Made by a program: the position numbers and the translations under genes. 52,977 nucleotides of DNA from Bradyrhizobium canariense (lineage in GTDB: Bacteria; Pseudomonadota; Alphaproteobacteria; Rhizobiales; Xanthobacteraceae). Under the pieces are notes generated by a model, which saw only the letters and a list, made by a program, of their open reading frames with translations, ran no database searches and was not told the DNA's origin. Positions 31,060 to 39,423 of the stretch are shown one piece after another. Every line of letters begins with the position of its first letter. Positions within the stretch are counted from its first letter, which is position 1. The DNA lies in NCBI RefSeq assembly GCF_019402665.1, contig NZ_VSST01000080.1, positions 1 to 52,977 on the forward strand. The letters run 5' to 3'.

Positions 31060-31082
31060 ACATTGGACAAATTGTCCAATGT
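31060..31082. promoter_or_regulatory. Perfect 23-nt palindromic operator candidate upstream of cyoA
   Basis: ACATTGGACAA and TTGTCCAATGT flank a single central base: 11-bp arms with no mismatch. It lies 67 bases before the cyoA start and 92 bases before the divergent MFS start, a classic operator position. The regulator is not identifiable by sequence alone; an Rrf2-, MarR- or GntR-type dimer would fit. Confidence 0.65.
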
Positions 31083-31149
31083 CCGGATTGCTGCGCCGCA
31101 GCTACCCCTTGGCCCCGCAAAAGAAACTCATTCTCATAAGGCTCGGCCC

Positions 31150-32307
31150 TTGTCCCGTTTCAAGATTCTGGCGCTGCTACCCCTGGCGGTTGCGCTCAGC
31201 GGCTGCAACTACGTCGTGCTGGCGCCGGCCGGCGATATCGCAGCGCAGCAGCGCGACCTCGTCATCATCTCCACCGTCCTGATGCTCCTGATTGTCGTGC
31301 CCGTGATGGCGCTGACGGTGCTGTTCGCCTGGCGCTATCGCCAGTCTAACACCGACGCCCGCTACGAGCCGGAATGGGACCACTCGACCAGCCTCGAGCT
31401 GGTGATCTGGTCGGCGCCGCTCTTGATCATCGTTTGCCTGGGCGCGCTGACCTGGATGGGCACGCATCTGCTCGACCCCTATCGCACGCTCGGCCGCATC
31501 CATGCCGACCGCGCCGTGGACCAATCCAAGGCCCCGCTCGAGGTCGACGTCGTCGCGCTCGACTGGAAGTGGCTCTTTATCTATCCGGACTACGGCGTCG
31601 CCACTGTCAACGATCTGGCAGCTCCGGTCGATCGTCCCATCAACTTCCGCATCACCGCGTCCTCGGTGATGAACTCGTTCTACATCCCCGCGCTGGCCGG
31701 CCAGATCTACGCGATGCCGGGCATGGAGACCAAGCTCCACGCCGTCGTGAACCACGCCGGCACCTACCGGGGCTTTTCCGCGAACTACAGCGGTGCCGGC
31801 TTTTCCGGCATGCACTTCAACTTCCAGGGTCTCGACGACAAGGGCTTTGACGCCTGGATCGCAAGCGCCAAGTCCGGCGGCTCGCTCGGCCGCGCCGAAT
31901 ATCTCCAGCTCGAAAAACCCAGCCAGAACGAGCCGGTGCGGCGCTACGGCACCGTCGATTCCGATCTCTACCGCCTGATCCTCAACATGTGCGTCGAGAC
32001 CGGCAAGATGTGCCAGAGCGAGATGATGGCAATCGACGCCAAGGGCGGCCTCGGCCATGAGGGCCTGAACAACACGCTGCCGCTGGCCTACGACAAGTAC
32101 GCTCGCCGCGGCACGGCGCTTGGGCCGGAGCCGACCTTCGTCGCCGGCACCTGCACGCCCGATGCGCCGCAGGGCAGGACCACCGCCTCCATCACGGCGC
32201 CTCTCGACACCGCGCCGCTGCTCGGCGCTGGCCTGAAGCGGCCGAGTTTCACGCCGCTGAAGTCCTCGTCCTTCTTCCTCGGACAACGTCCGAAGTCAGA
32301 TTCGTAA
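31150..32307 (+). CDS. cyoA: Cytochrome bo3-type ubiquinol oxidase subunit II
   Basis: I start at TTG 31150 (AAGG eight bases upstream; 385 residues). The sequence opens SRFKILALLPLAVALSGCNYVVLAP, a lipoprotein signal with lipobox LSGC. Two membrane helices follow (LVIISTVLMLLIVVPVMALTV and LELVIWSAPLLIIVCLGALTW). The periplasmic domain has VDVVALDWKWLFIYPDYG and FIPALAGQIYAMPGMETKLH, lacking the Cu-A cysteines, as expected for quinol oxidases. It is the first gene of a tight run through regA. Confidence 0.96.
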   Translation: MSRFKILALLPLAVALSGCNYVVLAPAGDIAAQQRDLVIISTVLMLLIVVPVMALTVLFAWRYRQSNTDARYEPEWDHSTSLELVIWSAPLLIIVCLGALTWMGTHLLDPYRTLGRIHADRAVDQSKAPLEVDVVALDWKWLFIYPDYGVATVNDLAAPVDRPINFRITASSVMNSFYIPALAGQIYAMPGMETKLHAVVNHAGTYRGFSANYSGAGFSGMHFNFQGLDDKGFDAWIASAKSGGSLGRAEYLQLEKPSQNEPVRRYGTVDSDLYRLILNMCVETGKMCQSEMMAIDAKGGLGHEGLNNTLPLAYDKYARRGTALGPEPTFVAGTCTPDAPQGRTTASITAPLDTAPLLGAGLKRPSFTPLKSSSFFLGQRPKSDS

Positions 32308-32318
32308 AGAGATCCCGC

Positions 32319-34316
32319 ATGTCTCCTGATCTTCTCAAGCTCATCTTCGGCCGGCTCACCTTCGAATCGCTGCCGCTGCACGAGCCGATCGTCGTCGGCA
32401 CCTTTGCCGTGGTGGCGACCGGCGGCCTCATCATGTTTGCCGGCCTGACCTATTTCCGCGTCTGGGGTTATCTCTGGAGCGAGTGGTTCACCAGCGTCGA
32501 CCACAAGCGCATCGGCATCATGTACATGATCCTCGGCATCGTGATGCTGCTGCGCGGCTTCGCCGACGCGCTGATGATGCGGTTGCAGCAGGCCCTCGCC
32601 TTCGGCGGCTCGGAGGGCTATCTCAACTCCCATCACTACGACCAGGTCTTCACCGCCCACGGCGTGATCATGATCTTTTTTGTGGCGATGCCGCTGGTCA
32701 CCGGCCTGATGAACTTCGTCGTGCCGCTCCAGATCGGTGCGCGCGACGTGTCGTTCCCGTTCCTGAATAATTTCAGCTTCTGGATGACGGTCGGCGGCGC
32801 GGTGCTGGTGATGGCCTCGCTGTTCATCGGCGAATTCGCCCGCACCGGGTGGCTCGCTTATCCGCCGCTGTCGAACATCGGCTACAGTCCGGATGTCGGC
32901 GTCGACTATTACATATGGGGACTACAGGTCGCGGGCGTCGGAACGACACTGTCCGGCATCAACCTGATCTGCACCATCGTCAAGCTGCGGTGCCCCGGCA
33001 TGACCATGATGCGGATGCCGGTGTTCACCTGGACCGCGCTCTGCACCAACGTGCTGATCGTCGCTTCCTTTCCGGTTTTGACCGTCGTGCTCGCGCTGCT
33101 CTCTCTCGACCGTTACGTCGGCACCAACTTCTTCACGAACGATTTCGGCGGCAGCCCGATGATGTACGTGAACCTGATCTGGATCTGGGGTCATCCCGAG
33201 GTCTACATCCTGGTTCTCCCCGCCTTCGGCATCTTCTCGGAAGTGACCTCGACCTTCTCGGGCAAGCGGCTGTTCGGCTACACCTCGATGGTCTACGCCA
33301 CGGTGGTCATCACCATCCTGTCGTACCTGGTCTGGCTGCACCACTTCTTCACGATGGGGTCGGGCGCCAGCGTCAACTCCTTCTTCGGCATCACCACGAT
33401 GATCATCTCGATCCCGACGGGCGCGAAGATGTTCAACTGGCTGTTCACGATGTATCGCGGCCGCATCCGCTTCGAGCTGCCGATGATGTGGACGATCGCG
33501 TTCATGCTGACCTTCGTGCTCGGCGGCATGACCGGCGTGCTGCTCGCGGTGCCGCCGGCCGACTTCGTCCTGCACAACAGCCTGTTCCTGATCGCGCACT
33601 TCCACAACGTGATCATCGGGGGCGTGGTGTTCGGCGCGTTCGCCGGTATCGGCTACTGGTTCCCGAAGGCGTTCGGCTTCAAGCTCGACCCGTTCTGGGG
33701 CAAGCTGTCGTTCTGGTTCTGGGTCACGGGTTTCTATCTCGCCTTCATGCCGCTCTATGTGCTCGGCCTGATGGGTGTGACCCGCCGCCTCCGCGTGTTC
33801 GACGATCCGAGCCTGCAGATCTGGTTCATCGTCGCCGGCATTGGCGCCTTCCTGGTCTTCCTTGGCATCCTCTCGATGCTGATGCAGTTCGCAGTCAGCT
33901 TCCTCAGGCGCGAGCAGCTCAAGGACGTCACCGGCGATCCCTGGGATGCGCGTACGCTGGAATGGGCGACCTCCTCGCCGCCGCCGGCCTACAACTTCGC
34001 CTTCACTCCTGTCGTTCACGACAATGACGCGTGGTGGGACATGAAGAGGCGCGGTTATCAGCGCCCGCTCACCGGGTTCAAGCCGATCCACATGCCCAGC
34101 AGCACCGGCACCGGCATCATCCTCGCCGGCCTTGCCACCGCGATGGGATTCGGCCTGATCTGGTACATCTGGTGGTTGGCCGCCGCGAGCTTCATCGCGA
34201 TGCTCGCCGTCGGCATCGGTCACACCTTCAACTATCACCGCGATTTCGACATTCCGGCCGAGGACGTCATCCGGGCCGAGGACGTGCGCACCAAACTGCT
34301 CGCCGGAGCCAAGTAA
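32319..34316 (+). CDS. cyoB: Cytochrome bo3-type ubiquinol oxidase subunit I
   Basis: The 665-residue heme-copper oxidase core matches CyoB length (about 663). Signature regions: SVDHKRIGIMYMILGI, AHGVIMIFFVAMPLVTGLMNFVVPLQIG (heme-ligand His), IWIWGHPEVYILVLPAFGI (the HPEVY copper-B site with the His-Tyr pair) and FLIAHFHNVIIGGVVFG (heme ligands). It reduces O2 with electrons from ubiquinol and pumps protons across the inner membrane. Confidence 0.98.
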   Translation: MSPDLLKLIFGRLTFESLPLHEPIVVGTFAVVATGGLIMFAGLTYFRVWGYLWSEWFTSVDHKRIGIMYMILGIVMLLRGFADALMMRLQQALAFGGSEGYLNSHHYDQVFTAHGVIMIFFVAMPLVTGLMNFVVPLQIGARDVSFPFLNNFSFWMTVGGAVLVMASLFIGEFARTGWLAYPPLSNIGYSPDVGVDYYIWGLQVAGVGTTLSGINLICTIVKLRCPGMTMMRMPVFTWTALCTNVLIVASFPVLTVVLALLSLDRYVGTNFFTNDFGGSPMMYVNLIWIWGHPEVYILVLPAFGIFSEVTSTFSGKRLFGYTSMVYATVVITILSYLVWLHHFFTMGSGASVNSFFGITTMIISIPTGAKMFNWLFTMYRGRIRFELPMMWTIAFMLTFVLGGMTGVLLAVPPADFVLHNSLFLIAHFHNVIIGGVVFGAFAGIGYWFPKAFGFKLDPFWGKLSFWFWVTGFYLAFMPLYVLGLMGVTRRLRVFDDPSLQIWFIVAGIGAFLVFLGILSMLMQFAVSFLRREQLKDVTGDPWDARTLEWATSSPPPAYNFAFTPVVHDNDAWWDMKRRGYQRPLTGFKPIHMPSSTGTGIILAGLATAMGFGLIWYIWWLAAASFIAMLAVGIGHTFNYHRDFDIPAEDVIRAEDVRTKLLAGAK

Positions 34317-34946
34317 ATGACTGTCGCTGTCAATCCCACGCAAACCGGCGAGCCGGTGTTCTACCTCGCCGACGAACACCCGCATCCGGAAGGCTACAGC
34401 ACCTCGCTCGGCTTCTGGATCTACCTGATGAGCGACTGTCTCATCTTCGCGATCCTGTTCGCCACCTTCGGCGTGCTCGGCGGCAACTACGCCGCCGGTC
34501 CGGCGCCGAAGGATTTGTTCGAGCTGCCGCTGGTCGCGGTGAACACCTCGATGCTGTTGCTATCGTCGATCACGTATGGTTTTGCGATGCTGACGATGCA
34601 GCAGAACAAGATCGCCCAGACCCAGATCTGGCTGGCGATCACCGGCCTGTTCGGCGCCGCGTTCATCGGCATCGAGCTGTCGGAGTTCGCCCACATGATC
34701 CATGAAGGCGCGACGCCGCAGCGCAGCGCCTTCCTGTCCGCCTTCTTCACCCTGGTCGGCACCCACGGCCTGCACGTCAGCTGCGGCCTGATCTGGCTGG
34801 TGACCCTGATGGTGCAGGTCTGGAAGTTCGGCCTGATCGAGGCCAACCGCCGCCGCCTGATGTGCCTGTCGATGTTCTGGCACTTCCTGGACGTGGTCTG
34901 GATCGGTGTCTTCACCTTCGTCTACCTCCTGGGAGTTCTGCGATGA
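34317..34946 (+). CDS. cyoC: Cytochrome bo3-type ubiquinol oxidase subunit III
   Basis: The 209-residue protein starts directly after the cyoB stop. Five hydrophobic segments are visible, with GFWIYLMSDCLIFAILFATFGVL, FIGIELSEFAHMIHEGATPQRSAFLSAFFTLVGTHGLHVSCGLIW and HFLDVVWIGVFTFVYLLG. The His/Glu residues in the third block and the C-terminal WHFLDVVW are family hallmarks. Its stop overlaps the cyoD start. Confidence 0.97.
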   Translation: MTVAVNPTQTGEPVFYLADEHPHPEGYSTSLGFWIYLMSDCLIFAILFATFGVLGGNYAAGPAPKDLFELPLVAVNTSMLLLSSITYGFAMLTMQQNKIAQTQIWLAITGLFGAAFIGIELSEFAHMIHEGATPQRSAFLSAFFTLVGTHGLHVSCGLIWLVTLMVQVWKFGLIEANRRRLMCLSMFWHFLDVVWIGVFTFVYLLGVLR

Positions 34947-35329
34947 ACACCGATACTCACGCCGCCCATGCGGGCGATCATCACCACGGCGACAGCCACG
35001 CCAACGCCCACGGCTCGTTCTCGACCTACATGCTCGGCTTCGTGCTCTCGGTCGTGCTCACCGCGATTCCGTTCTGGCTGGTGATGAGCGGCGCGCTTCC
35101 GAGCAAGCAGATCACCGCGCTCGTGATCATGGCCTTCGCGGTCGTGCAGATCGTCGTGCACATGATCTACTTCCTGCACATGAACACGACGTCCGAGAAC
35201 GGCTGGAGTATGATGGCGCTGATCTTCACCATCGTCATGGTGGTGATCGCCCTGTCCGGTTCGCTGTGGGTGATGAACCATCTCAACAGCAACATGATGC
35301 CGATCCACCAGATGAACGGGATGAAATGA
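34943..35329 (+). CDS. cyoD: Cytochrome bo3-type ubiquinol oxidase subunit IV
   Basis: 128 residues from ATG 34943, which overlaps the cyoC stop (ATGA). A His-rich N-terminus (HAAHAGDHHHGDSHANAHG) precedes three membrane helices: YMLGFVLSVVLTAIPFWLVM, ALVIMAFAVVQIVVHMIYFLHM and ALIFTIVMVVIALSGSLWVM. The His-rich start is longer than in E. coli CyoD. The stop again overlaps the next start. Confidence 0.95.
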   Translation: MNTDTHAAHAGDHHHGDSHANAHGSFSTYMLGFVLSVVLTAIPFWLVMSGALPSKQITALVIMAFAVVQIVVHMIYFLHMNTTSENGWSMMALIFTIVMVVIALSGSLWVMNHLNSNMMPIHQMNGMK

Positions 35330-36186
35330 ACGAAATCCGGACCGAGACGAGCAAGGCAAACGGGGCGCGCCGCGACGCTGCGCACCCGTCCTTGTGGCTC
35401 ACGGTCCTCTCGCTCGCGGCCATTGCACTTCTGATCGCGCTCGGCGTCTGGCAGATCGAACGCCGCGCCTGGAAGCTGGCGCTGATCGACCGCGTCGAGC
35501 AGCGCGTTCATGCCCCGGCGCAGCCGATCCCCTCGCCAGCGGCATGGCCGACCGTCTCCGCCGCAAACGACGAATACAGGCACGTCAGCGTCAGCGGCCG
35601 TTTCATGCATGACCGTGAGACGCTGGTTCAGGCCGTTACCGAAGAAGGCCCGGGCTATTGGGTGTTGACACCGCTCAGGCGCGACGACGGCACGCTGGTA
35701 CTGGTCAACCGCGGCTTCGTGCCGTCCGACCGGCGCGACGTCTCGACGCGCCGGGACGGCAATCCGCAAGGCGAGGTCGAGATCACCGGCTTCTTGCGCG
35801 TCACCGAGCCAAAAGGCGGATTCCTCAGGACCAACGTGCCTGAGCACAATCGCTGGTACTCGCGGGATGTCACCGCGATTGCGGCGGCACGCGGCCTCGA
35901 CCATGTCGCGCCCTTCTTCGTCGATGCCGACGCTGGATCACAATCCGGCGGCGGCCCAATCGGCGGATTGACCGTGATCAGCTTTCCCAATAACCACCTG
36001 ATCTACGCGCTGACGTGGTTTGCCCTGGCTTTCATGCTAGCCGGCAGACTTATCGTCACATTCGGCGGCGGGCTGTTCCGCCGCAGGAAGCCCTGGAGCG
36101 GCTTCGTCCACGAAGCGGCCGACGGCTCCGATGCCGACGCCCGCAGGACGGGATCAGATGCTGGAACGATCGTCGAGCCCACCTGA
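35326..36186 (+). CDS. SURF1-family cytochrome oxidase assembly protein
   Basis: 286 residues from ATG 35326, overlapping the cyoD stop. Two membrane helices (about 26-45, LTVLSLAAIALLIALGVWQIERR, and about 235-255, LIYALTWFALAFMLAGRLIV) enclose a periplasmic domain with VSVSGRFMHDRETLV, GPGYWVLTPLRRDDG and VNRGFVP. SURF1 helps insert heme a/o into oxidase subunit I. In E. coli the fifth gene is the heme O synthase cyoE; here SURF1 takes its place, and no cyoE is in the window. Confidence 0.94.
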   Translation: MNEIRTETSKANGARRDAAHPSLWLTVLSLAAIALLIALGVWQIERRAWKLALIDRVEQRVHAPAQPIPSPAAWPTVSAANDEYRHVSVSGRFMHDRETLVQAVTEEGPGYWVLTPLRRDDGTLVLVNRGFVPSDRRDVSTRRDGNPQGEVEITGFLRVTEPKGGFLRTNVPEHNRWYSRDVTAIAAARGLDHVAPFFVDADAGSQSGGGPIGGLTVISFPNNHLIYALTWFALAFMLAGRLIVTFGGGLFRRRKPWSGFVHEAADGSDADARRTGSDAGTIVEPT

Positions 36187-37537
36187 CGACGGAAGAACGC
36201 ATGTCGCCGTCACGCTGCAATCGCAGGCGGACGCGCGCAGCGAGCTGATCGGCGCTGCGCCGACCGACGACGAGACCAACCGCAAGAACATGGCGCTGCT
36301 GATCCAGCTGCGCTGGACCGCAGTGGTCGGGCAGATCGTGACCATCGGCGGCGTGCATGTCTGGCTCGGCATTCCCCTGCCTCTCACCCGCATGGGCGCG
36401 GTGATCGGCGCACTGATATTTCTCAACGTCTCCAGCCTGGTGTGGGTGCGCCATCGCGCCGCGATCACCAACAACGAGCTGCTGGTCGCCCTGATGCTGG
36501 ACGTCGCTGCGCTGACCGCGCAGCTCTATCTCAGCGGCGGCGCCACCAATCCCTTCACCTCGCTGTTCCTGCTCCAGGTGACGCTGGGCGCGGTGCTGCT
36601 CGATGGCCGCTCGACCTGGTCGCTGGTCGCGCTGACCTGCGCGAGCTTCGTCTGGCTGACCGTCGCCTATCGGCCGCTCGATCTGCCGCCGAACCCGCTG
36701 AGCGAGACCTATACGCTCACGGTTGCCGGCATGCTGCTGGGCTTCGTGCTCAACGCCGTGCTGCTGGTGGTGTTCGTCACCCGCATCAACAGGAATTTGC
36801 GCGAGCGCGACGCGCATCTGGCGGCGCTGCGCCAGCATGCCGCCGAGCAGGATCATATCGTGCGCATGGGCCTGCTCGCCTCCGGCGCGGCTCACGAGCT
36901 CGGGACGCCGCTCGCCTCGCTCTCGGTCATCCTCGGCGATTGGCGCCGCATGCCCGACCTTGCCGCCGATCAGGAGCTGGCCGAGGACCTCGCGGAGATG
37001 GAGACCTCGCTGCAACGCTGCAAGTCGATCGTGACAGGCATTCTGGTGTCGGCGGGCGAAGCACGCGGCGAAGGATCGTCGCCGACGACGGTGGCGGCTT
37101 TCGTCACGGCGCTGGTGGAAGAGTGGCGCGACGCGCGCTCGGCGCGCACGCTGTATTTCGTCAACACCTTCGGCGAAGACGTCGCGATCGCCTCAGACGT
37201 CGCGCTGAAACAGGTGATCTTCAACGTGCTCGACAACGCCTACGAGGTCTCGCGCGACTGGGTCGAGCTCGTTGCCGAGCGCGAGGGCGATAGTCTCGTG
37301 CTGTCGATCAGCGATCGCGGCCCCGGCTTTGCGCCGGAGATGCTGGCACAGCTCGGAAAGCCCTATCAGTCGAGCAAGGGCCGCGCCGGCGGCGGGCTCG
37401 GCCTATTCCTGGTGGTGAATGTGGTGCGCAAGCTTGGCGGCAGCGTGACTGCCGAGAACCACAGGAAGCGCGGCGCCACGGTCCGCCTCACGCTGCCGCT
37501 CGCCACGCTCGCGATCGGAGGCAGCTTTGACGCCTGA
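36158..37537 (+). CDS. Redox-sensing histidine kinase, RegB/PrrB/ActS type
   Basis: I start at ATG 36158 (AGGACGGG upstream, inside the SURF1 end; 459 residues). Six hydrophobic segments include the RegB quinone-site motif GGATNPF. The H-box is ASGAAHELGTPLASLSV. About 35 residues on, LQRCKSIV carries the redox-active cysteine known in RegB. The ATPase domain has NVLDNAYEV (N box), ISDRGPGF (G1) and GGGLGLFLV (G2). It should phosphorylate the adjacent RegA-like regulator in response to quinone/redox state, a natural control for the preceding oxidase. Confidence 0.93.
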   Translation: MLERSSSPPDDGRTHVAVTLQSQADARSELIGAAPTDDETNRKNMALLIQLRWTAVVGQIVTIGGVHVWLGIPLPLTRMGAVIGALIFLNVSSLVWVRHRAAITNNELLVALMLDVAALTAQLYLSGGATNPFTSLFLLQVTLGAVLLDGRSTWSLVALTCASFVWLTVAYRPLDLPPNPLSETYTLTVAGMLLGFVLNAVLLVVFVTRINRNLRERDAHLAALRQHAAEQDHIVRMGLLASGAAHELGTPLASLSVILGDWRRMPDLAADQELAEDLAEMETSLQRCKSIVTGILVSAGEARGEGSSPTTVAAFVTALVEEWRDARSARTLYFVNTFGEDVAIASDVALKQVIFNVLDNAYEVSRDWVELVAEREGDSLVLSISDRGPGFAPEMLAQLGKPYQSSKGRAGGGLGLFLVVNVVRKLGGSVTAENHRKRGATVRLTLPLATLAIGGSFDA

Positions 37538-38060
37538 CCGTTCGCTCATCGTCGTCGAGGACGATGCCGGCTTCGCCCGCACCCTGAAGCGTTCGTTCGA
37601 GCGCCGTGACTACGAGGTCGTGCTCGCCGCCTCGATCGAGGGCGTGCGGAAAGTTCTGGAGGAGCGATCGTTCGGCTATGCCGTCGTCGACCTCAAGCTC
37701 GGCGGCGCCTCGGGGCTGGCCTGCGTCGAGCTCTTGCACACGCACGATCCGGAGATGCTGATCGTGGTGCTGACGGGCTTTGCCAGCATCTCCACCGCCG
37801 TCGAGGCCATCAAGCTTGGCGCATGCCACTATCTGGCGAAGCCATCGAACACCGACGACATCGAGGCCGCCTTCAACAAGGCCGCAGGCAATGCCGAGGT
37901 CGCGCTCGACGTCCGGCCGACCTCGATCAAAACACTAGAATGGGAACGCATCCACCAGACCCTGATCGAGACCGATTTCAACATCTCGGAAGCGGCAAGA
38001 CGGCTCGGGATGCACCGTCGGACGCTGGCGCGGAAGCTCGAGAAGCGGCCGGTGAAGTGA
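37527..38060 (+). CDS. Response regulator, RegA/PrrA/ActR type
   Basis: The TTG start overlaps the kinase stop and has GGAGG five bases upstream; 177 residues. The receiver domain carries the acidic pair EDD, phospho-Asp in VVDLKLGGASG, Thr in VLTGFAS and Lys in LAKPSN. After a Pro-containing linker, the Fis-type HTH (NISEAARRLGMHRRTLARKLEKRPV) is the invariant RegA DNA-reading helix pair. RegA-type regulators control respiratory and fixation genes under low oxygen (family knowledge). It ends the cyo-SURF1-regB-regA run. Confidence 0.95.
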   Translation: MTPDRSLIVVEDDAGFARTLKRSFERRDYEVVLAASIEGVRKVLEERSFGYAVVDLKLGGASGLACVELLHTHDPEMLIVVLTGFASISTAVEAIKLGACHYLAKPSNTDDIEAAFNKAAGNAEVALDVRPTSIKTLEWERIHQTLIETDFNISEAARRLGMHRRTLARKLEKRPVK

Positions 38061-38073
38061 GGTTGGTCAACTT

Positions 38074-38154
38074 TGTAGGGTGGGTTAGCGAAGCGTAACC
38101 CACCACTTCTTTGCGGCAGCATGGTGGGTTACGCCTTCGGCTAACCCACCCTAC
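38074..38154. repeat. Palindromic repeat, family B copy 2 (GTAGGGTGGGTTAGCG)
   Basis: Outer arms GTAGGGTGGGTTAGC/GCTAACCCACCCTAC and inner GCGTAACCCACCA/TGGTGGGTTACGC. It lies 14 bases after the regA-like stop. Confidence 0.88.
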
Positions 38155-38185
38155 GGACCGAGCAAGATCATCCGGCGCCCCAAAC

Positions 38186-38214
38186 AAAAAGCCCGGCCAA
38201 ACGGCCGGGCTTTT
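38186..38214. terminator. Bidirectional rho-independent terminator
   Basis: GCCCGGCC-AAAC-GGCCGGGC flanked by AAAAA on one side and TTTT on the other. It can end both the carD transcript (minus strand) and read-through from regA (plus strand). Confidence 0.92.
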
Positions 38215-38242
38215 GATCTGTTGCGATCGACGCGCGAGCCGC

Positions 38243-39277
38243 TTACGCGGCCTCGTCGGCGACCGTGGCTCCGCCCTCGGTCTCGTCGCTATCGCCCTCG
38301 GCGTCGGCTTCGCCTTCGGCGGCTTCGGACTTGGCGCCGGTGCGACGCGGGCTCTTGGCGAGCTGGGCCTCGATCTCCTTGACCGCTTCGGTCTCGGTCG
38401 AGTGCTGCACCACCGCGATCTCGCGGGAGAGACGGTCGAGCGCGGCTTCATAGAGCTGGCGTTCGCTGTAGGACTGCTCGGGCTGCGATTCGGAGCGATA
38501 GAGGTCGCGCACGACTTCCGCGATCGCGACGATGTCGCCCGAGTTGATCTTCGCTTCGTATTCCTGGGCGCGGCGCGACCACATGGTGCGCTTGACGCGG
38601 GCACGGCCCTTGAGGGTCTCGAGCGCACGCTTCACCAGCGCGGGCTCGGACAGCTTGCGCATGCCGACATTGGCGACCTTGGCGGTCGGCACGCGCAGCG
38701 TCATCTTGTCCTTGATGAAGTTGATGACGAACAGCTCGAGCTTCGCGCCGGCAATCTCCTGCTCCTCGATGGCCAGGATCTGGCCGACGCCGTGGGCGGG
38801 ATAGACGACGAATTCGTTGGCCTTGAAGCCCTGACGCTGGGTCACGACCTTCTTTTCCTCGACCTTCGGCGCAACAGCCGCGGGCTTCACGGCCGGCTTG
38901 GCGGCAGCGACGGGAGCCTTGGCAGGAGCAGCCGCAACAGGAGCCTTTGGCGCGGCGGGCTTGGCAGCGGGAGCCTTGGCAGCGGGCGTCTTGGCAACAG
39001 CGGGCTTGGCGGCAGGCTTGGCGGCAACAGGCTTGGCAACGGTCGCTTTCGCGGCCGGCTTGGCAGTCTTGTTAGGCATTGCGCTTCTTTTGTTCTTCGA
39101 GGACTTTGCAGCCGGCGCCTTAGTCGCGGTCCGACCCTTGGATGCGCTACGGCTGGCCGTGGCGACTTTCTTGGCGTCCTTATGGGAAGCCTTCGCTGAA
39201 GTACTCTTTTTACGCGTTTTCTGTGACACAGCCTGCGCGCGGAAACTGCCACGCCCCTGTTCGACATTTGGTTTCAC
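38243..39277 (-). CDS. CarD-family transcription regulator with histone-H1-like N-terminal tail
   Basis: The CarD/RNAP-interacting domain begins near residue 148: GFKANEFVVYPAHGVGQILAIEEQEI, FVINFIKDKMTLRVPTAKV, then the helical DNA-contact part (KGRARVKRTMWSRRAQEYEAKINSGDIVAIAEVVRDLYR). It binds RNA polymerase beta and stabilises open complexes, mostly at rRNA promoters (family knowledge). Before it stands about 140 residues of Lys/Ala/Pro repeats (AKPAAKPAVAKTPAAKAPAAKPAA), resembling histone H1 tails. The start is open: 39277, GTG 39229 or ATG 39079. The lysine-rich coding character continues upstream of 39079, so I keep the long form. A Glu/Asp-rich end follows. Confidence 0.9.
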   Translation of the reverse strand: MKPNVEQGRGSFRAQAVSQKTRKKSTSAKASHKDAKKVATASRSASKGRTATKAPAAKSSKNKRSAMPNKTAKPAAKATVAKPVAAKPAAKPAVAKTPAAKAPAAKPAAPKAPVAAAPAKAPVAAAKPAVKPAAVAPKVEEKKVVTQRQGFKANEFVVYPAHGVGQILAIEEQEIAGAKLELFVINFIKDKMTLRVPTAKVANVGMRKLSEPALVKRALETLKGRARVKRTMWSRRAQEYEAKINSGDIVAIAEVVRDLYRSESQPEQSYSERQLYEAALDRLSREIAVVQHSTETEAVKEIEAQLAKSPRRTGAKSEAAEGEADAEGDSDETEGGATVADEAA

Positions 39278-39423
39278 GGGAACCCAACGGGGCCGACGGG
39301 GCTAACCAGGGTTCGGCTCAATGTGCCCAATATAGCACATTTCCCGCAAAAATCAATGATTTAGGGGTCTTAAGGGCTGGTTTTCGGCGGTAACGCCGCT
39401 AATAGGGTTAAGTTTGACCCGAA

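Noticed and set aside
32922..34385. 487-codon open frame on the minus strand
   Set aside because: Antisense to cyoB and cyoC; His/Asp/Glu-rich composition characteristic of a shadow frame.
36131..36157. Earlier start for the RegB-like kinase
   Set aside because: It lies deeper in the SURF1 gene without a ribosome site; ATG 36158 has one.
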